64,000 nucleotides of DNA from Perognathus longimembris pacificus (Eukaryota > Chordata > Mammalia > Rodentia > Heteromyidae), in the NCBI RefSeq assembly GCF_023159225.1, contig NC_063170.1, positions 62,961,708 through 63,025,707 on the forward strand, given 5' to 3'. Made by a program: the position numbers and the translations under genes. The notes under the pieces are model-generated. The model was not told where the DNA came from and made no database searches. It worked only from the letters and a program-made list of their open reading frames with translations. Below, piece after piece: positions 59,855-64,000 of this stretch (the first letter of the stretch is position 1; each line of letters begins with the position of its first letter).

Positions 59855-60083
59855 AAATAGTGTTATAGGGCTGGGAATATGTCCTAGAGGCAAGAGTGCT
59901 TGCCTCCTACACATGAAGCTCTCGGTTCAATTCCCCAGCACCACATATATGGAAAACGGCCAGAAGGGGCACTGTGGCTCAGGTGGCAGAGTGCTGGCCT
60001 TGAGCGGGAAGAAGCCAGGGATGGTGCTCAGGCCCTGAGTCCAAGGTCCAGGACTGGAAAATAAATAAATAAATAGTGTTATA
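59855..60083 (+). repeat. IDL-Geo dimeric SINE with perfect 13-bp duplication
   Basis: AAATAGTGTTATA is found at 59855-59867 and 60071-60083. The insert starts GGGCTGGGAATATGTCCTAG and has GAAGCTCTCGGTTCAATTCC and the right arm ACTGTGGCTCAGGTGGCAGA. It ends GGACTGGAAAATAAATAAAT. The perfect duplication and the CTCTCGG/GAGCGGGAAG subtype mark it as one of the younger insertions. The open frame at 59805-60038 runs through it and is not a gene. Confidence 0.96.
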
Positions 60084-60375
60084 AATATTATTTTGTAACA
60101 ATCCTTTTTTATTCAGTGTTATATATTAGGCATGAAGAAATTAAATCTTTATATTTTCTCCATGGAGATAAACACAGGAAGCAACTCTTGGCCTATGGGA
60201 GTATCCTCATATATGTGAAGATTCTAATGAATTTAATTTGTTTCTTCTCTGTTTATCTCTTGAGACGGTCTTAAAATTGTACTGATTTCATACTAAGAGA
60301 CTGAAAATGGCAGGATTCTTTTTTGAGGCCAACTCAGACAGAAAAGTACATGAGATGTCTTTCCTCCAGCAATAT
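60084..60375. other. unique DNA, nothing recognised
   Basis: No gene or repeat family recognised. Confidence 0.35.
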
Positions 60376-60680
60376 CTAAGTACAGTACATATGCCTTCAA
60401 TCCCAGCCATATGGGAATCTGGTATTTGTTGGATCGTGATTCCAAGCCTTCCTGGATGGAAAACCTGGGTGTGGTGCCATTTACCTGTGATCTCATTTAT
60501 AAAGGGAAGCTAGAATAGGTAGTTTGTGGTCCAGGCACATTCCCAGACAATAATGACTAGTTTACAATCATAAAAAATAATCAATGCGGTAATTGGAGGT
60601 ATAGCTTCACACTAGAACCAACTGCCAAAAATATGTGAGGTTCTAAGTTCAAACTCTCATACTATCATAAAAAAATTGTA
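60376..60680 (+). repeat. old B1-derived SINE with tRNA-like arm
   Basis: ATGCCTTCAATCCCAGCCAT and TGGATCGTGATTCCAAGCCT are B1-like. A second B1-like head (CTGGGTGTGGTGCCATTTAC) follows, and then a tRNA-like arm (GGAGGTATAGCTTCACACTA, a GGTTCTAAGTTCAAACTC B box). A short A tail ends it. Confidence 0.6.
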
Positions 60681-61890
60681 TGATTGATGCATTGTTTTTT
60701 TGAATCAGAATAATGAAGTCATAAATACAATAGTTTCAGAAGCCCAAATTTCTTATCGCCCCTAACAGATGCATTTAGTTACTATACAGAATGTACCAAG
60801 GATTTTATTAGGTAATTTATGGTTTCACCTTAAAATTTCCTAAGAGTGGGGATTAGTTTTAGTCTCATAGTACATCTGGGAAATCAGAGGCACATTGTGC
60901 AAATAATTTTTCAATGTATTGTTATATTTTAGTAAGAAGAGATTCTAAGAATAAAATGTTACAGTAAGGGCATTGTCAGTGCAGTATTCCTAAGTGCTAT
61001 GTTCTATGCTTCCCAACAAATACAACCAATTTTCACAATGACTAATTTCTGCTTACCCAGTGATGGTCCTATGTCACTCATAAAACAGAACTAGTAACCA
61101 TCTACTAAGTCTTTCCCAGGATACATTCCTGAAGTTTCACAGAAATAAATGGTTTTTAAAATATATAAAACAGGTATATTCTGGTGACATGGAGATTTGA
61201 TAAGAAAATATTTATTGCTAGCATCCGAAAGAATTATTAAGCTATATAATTTATAACTTTACTTTCTCAAGTATTTCATTATACCAAGACTTTGGTTAAA
61301 TTTTTCGGAGTACTCTGATTCCATGAAATAAAAAGATTTCATGAAAACAGGTAATCCCTCTGAAATCGCCAAAGGTTACAAGTTTAGAGTCTTATTCTAA
61401 GACAGATTCATATAATCTCCTTTTGTTTTATATATGCTTCAACATGTTTGACTTTAGTTTTAGCATTAAGAAAATAAACTTAATAATAAGTAATCCATAC
61501 AGTTTTCTGAAGATAAAGTAGCTACTGTGGAAAAATTATGGAGTCCCACAAATTCTTTGCTTCTTCTTCCATTTGTAAATGGAATATCTTGAGTCTTCGT
61601 TGCTCTATAAACTCATTCACCAATAGGTTATGGTAAAAACGCTATTTTCTTCAATGAGACCCAAAACTTGACTTGCAAGAAAGTATATGGTTATGTAGAA
61701 AATATTTTTCTTCCACCATGCTGTAAGAAAGCCCAAGCCAAATGGAGAGGCAATGGAATTTAAGCAAAATATATTAAGCCAGAAACAGAACTGTCATTAT
61801 ATGCTCAATCAAGTACCATAACAAGTGGAGAAATCATTTTAGGAAAAGCATACTACAGACTCAACCACTGTAAATAAAACTATGTGGGTG
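60681..61890. other. unique AT-rich DNA, nothing recognised
   Basis: No gene or repeat family recognised. Confidence 0.4.
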
Positions 61891-62180
61891 AAAAGCAAAC
61901 TCTTTTTTTGTTGTTATTGTTGTATTTTGTCAGTTATGGGGCTTGAATGCAGGGACTGCACACTTGTCCCTGAGCTTTATTAGACAAGGCTAGTGCTCTA
62001 ACACTTTGAACCACAGCACCACTTCTGTTTTTCTGGTGATTAATTGGAATCAAGAGTTTCACAGACTTGACTTTGCTACCTTGGGTGGCTTTGAACTCTT
62101 ATCCTCAGATTTCAGCCTCCTGAGTAGCTAAGATTAAACAGGTGTGAGACACTGTTGTCCAGCTTAAAAGTAAATACTTT
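61891..62180 (-). repeat. B1-tRNA dimeric SINE with imperfect duplication
   Basis: AAAAGCAAACTCTTT (61891-61905) and AAAAGTAAATACTTT (62166-62180) look like a 15-bp duplication with three mismatches. Complement landmarks are CTTATCCTCAGATTTCAGCC (B1), AGTGCTCTAACACTTTGAAC and TTGTCCCTGAGCTT (right arm). The A tail is the TTTTTTTGTTGTTATTGTTG at the low end. The decayed duplication makes it older than the copy at 12.6 kb. Confidence 0.85.
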
Positions 62181-63357
62181 AGATAAGCTATGTTGGAAAA
62201 ACCAGTGAGAACAACAAAAACCGATGGCCAAAATCAAATAAGAAAATTAATCAAAGGCTCATAATGATTTTGTTCAATAAAATGGATAAATTGTGGTAAT
62301 AACGGTGAGTTTTGTCATTTTCATCTTGTTCTATTCATGTCCACTACCCCCTCTTCTACTTAGTTCCCTTATAAATGAACAGAATGGAAGTGACCTTAGT
62401 GATGACAGCAGCATTGGAACGACCACAAGAAATTTCCCCATAGTCGGATCACCAGAGCCCCTTCATGCCAGACATGATCCCCATCTAGTCAAATGGCGCA
62501 TCTCTAAAAGCCAGTATTTACAGAGCTGGTCTTGCTTTCACTTGATTCAGGATAAAATAATTGCATGTAGATGTTTCTGTGGTATTTATAAGAAAAGAAT
62601 ACATGGCATCACAGCTTTTAAAGCAGCATTGAAAGTTGGAACAAGCAAATTGCTTAGAACAACCTAGAAACAAACAAACAAACAAAAAAAGATAAAGAAT
62701 GAAATGCCCATAGAAATGACTGTAATGCTACTATAATATAATAATCTAGGATGCTAAATGCATGCATAGGACTCTACATATTTTTATAATTTTATGATAT
62801 ATTGAGAAATGTTTGTCATTTGTATTTAATCTAATTAATGGAAATTGAGACAAAAAAGCCTACTTGGTATTTTATGAATTAGAGATCATATAAAACAGGA
62901 TTCAGAGGGATTTCAATTTTGGATAGTATCTCACACTTGGTCAAATATACAGTCAAAATATCCAAAATAATATTTCTCCTGAAGTTAGTATCAGGTGAAT
63001 ATTGAACCCCTTGTTCATTTGTCTCAGATCTCAGAAAACATCAAACTGCTGGAAAAGAATATAAGTATTATATATAAGATGAGAAACATTCCTATTAAAA
63101 TTAATTCTAAAAGTTTTCCCCTGTTTTTAGAATACTGTCTGTGTATATTTTGTAAGAAAATTATTGAGAAAAGACATCATAATGTCATACAGAAGTTTCT
63201 GTAAAATCATACCTTACCCACGAGACATTATTGCAGTCTAAGCCATATTTCTGAGTAAAGCTTCAGAACGTTCAGGAAAGAAGATAATTCATTGATTGAT
63301 TACAATTGATTTTAGTAGTTGTAGCTCAAAATTGAGAAAGGAAGCTCAATTAAAGTG
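62181..63357. other. unique AT-rich DNA, no known gene
   Basis: An open frame of 124 codons at 62293-62667 has no recognised domain. Its stop is followed at once by a CAAACAAACAAACAAAAAAA stretch. No repeat family recognised. Confidence 0.4.
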
Positions 63358-63633
63358 GTTCTTCTTTGCTTCTTCTTCTTCTCCTTGTCCTCCTCCTCTT
63401 CCGCCTCTGCCTCCTCCTCTTCCTCCTCCTCCTTTCTTTCTCTCTCTTTCTTTCTCTTTCTTTCTTTCTTTCTTTCTTTCCCTCTCTTTCTTTCTTTCTT
63501 CCTTTCTGTCTTTCATTTTCTTTCCTTTTTCTTGCCCTTCCTCCTCCTCTCTTCCTCCTCCTCACCTTTCTCCTCCTCTTCTTCTCCTTTTCCTCCTCTT
63601 CCTTCTCCTCTTCCTCCTCCTCCTTCTTCTCTC
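63358..63633 (+). repeat. pyrimidine tract of CTT, CTTT and CCTCTT repeats
   Basis: About 270 bases nearly all C and T. It contains TTCTTC, TTTCTTTC and TCCTCC blocks. The long open frames on both strands are repeat artefacts. Confidence 0.95.
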
Positions 63634-64000
63634 TTATAAATGTCAACATTTATTAAATCATCTACAAAGATTTTGTTGATTATGAATTTAATAAAAATTT
63701 GTTGTTGAAATTTTAGCTTTCTCATCAGATTATATAAAGTGGGAAAAATAATATATCCCTACAACTATTTGTAGTGTACACCTAGCAATAAGTCCAGTGG
63801 TATGAGGTATGATTTCTTTATGGAACCTTGGAGATAATTGATAAGATACATTTATATTTTTAAAACTTTATGTATAACTAATAGTGCAAATTATTTAACA
63901 ATAAGCATATATATACTTGCTTATTTCAAAGGATTATTTTTCCTGGATATTTTAGCCTCTTGGGGTACTAAAATATAGGAGCAATAGGAAATGAATTGGT
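63634..64000. other. unique AT-rich DNA, nothing recognised
   Basis: No gene or repeat family recognised up to the window end. Confidence 0.4.

Noticed and set aside
63296..63725. Overlapping frames of 70-127 codons on both strands.
   Set aside because: They translate only the pyrimidine repeat (Ser/Phe/Leu on one strand, Arg/Glu/Lys on the other).

Overview
The window is nuclear DNA from a placental mammal and contains no recognisable host protein-coding gene. The best clue to the organism is its SINE content. Five copies of a two-part SINE join an ID-like tRNA monomer to a second monomer of the type I know as IDL-Geo, described from kangaroo rats, pocket mice and pocket gophers (superfamily Geomyoidea). 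A further set of two-part SINEs joins a B1 (7SL-derived) unit to a tRNA-like unit. I therefore read the window as an AT-rich, gene-poor stretch of a geomyoid rodent genome; the genus cannot be decided from the sequence alone.

Layout. 1-33.8 kb: unique AT-rich DNA broken up by SINEs, short L1 3' ends, relics of MIR and L2, and microsatellites. 33,869-41,090: a full-length LINE-1 on the + strand, about 7.2 kb, bounded by a 15-bp target-site duplication. It has a GC-rich 5' UTR starting with a YY1-type motif, a broken ORF1, a broken ORF2 (endonuclease, reverse transcriptase, C-terminal domain) and an A-rich tail. 41.59-42.26 kb: a probable LTR of an endogenous retrovirus on the - strand, next to an L1 3' end. 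42.3-64 kb: unique AT-rich DNA with SINEs (one nested inside another), an old L1 cut by a SINE cluster, L2 and MIR relics, and pyrimidine-rich simple repeats.

Almost all functional content is selfish DNA. The L1 family supplies the machinery (here dead) that mobilises the SINEs. Several insertions show the expected marks of L1-type target-primed reverse transcription: A-rich tails, 5' truncation and target-site duplications of 13-18 bp. Nearly all open reading frames are chance, low-complexity or L1-derived. I found no tRNA, rRNA or snRNA gene, no CRISPR array, and nothing bacterial or phage-like. No new biological system is evident. The points most worth following are the shared right arm of two different composite SINEs, a perfect 33-bp inverted repeat at 28.8 kb, the internal structure of the L1 5' UTR, and a 52-bp L1 micro-insertion with a perfect target-site duplication.
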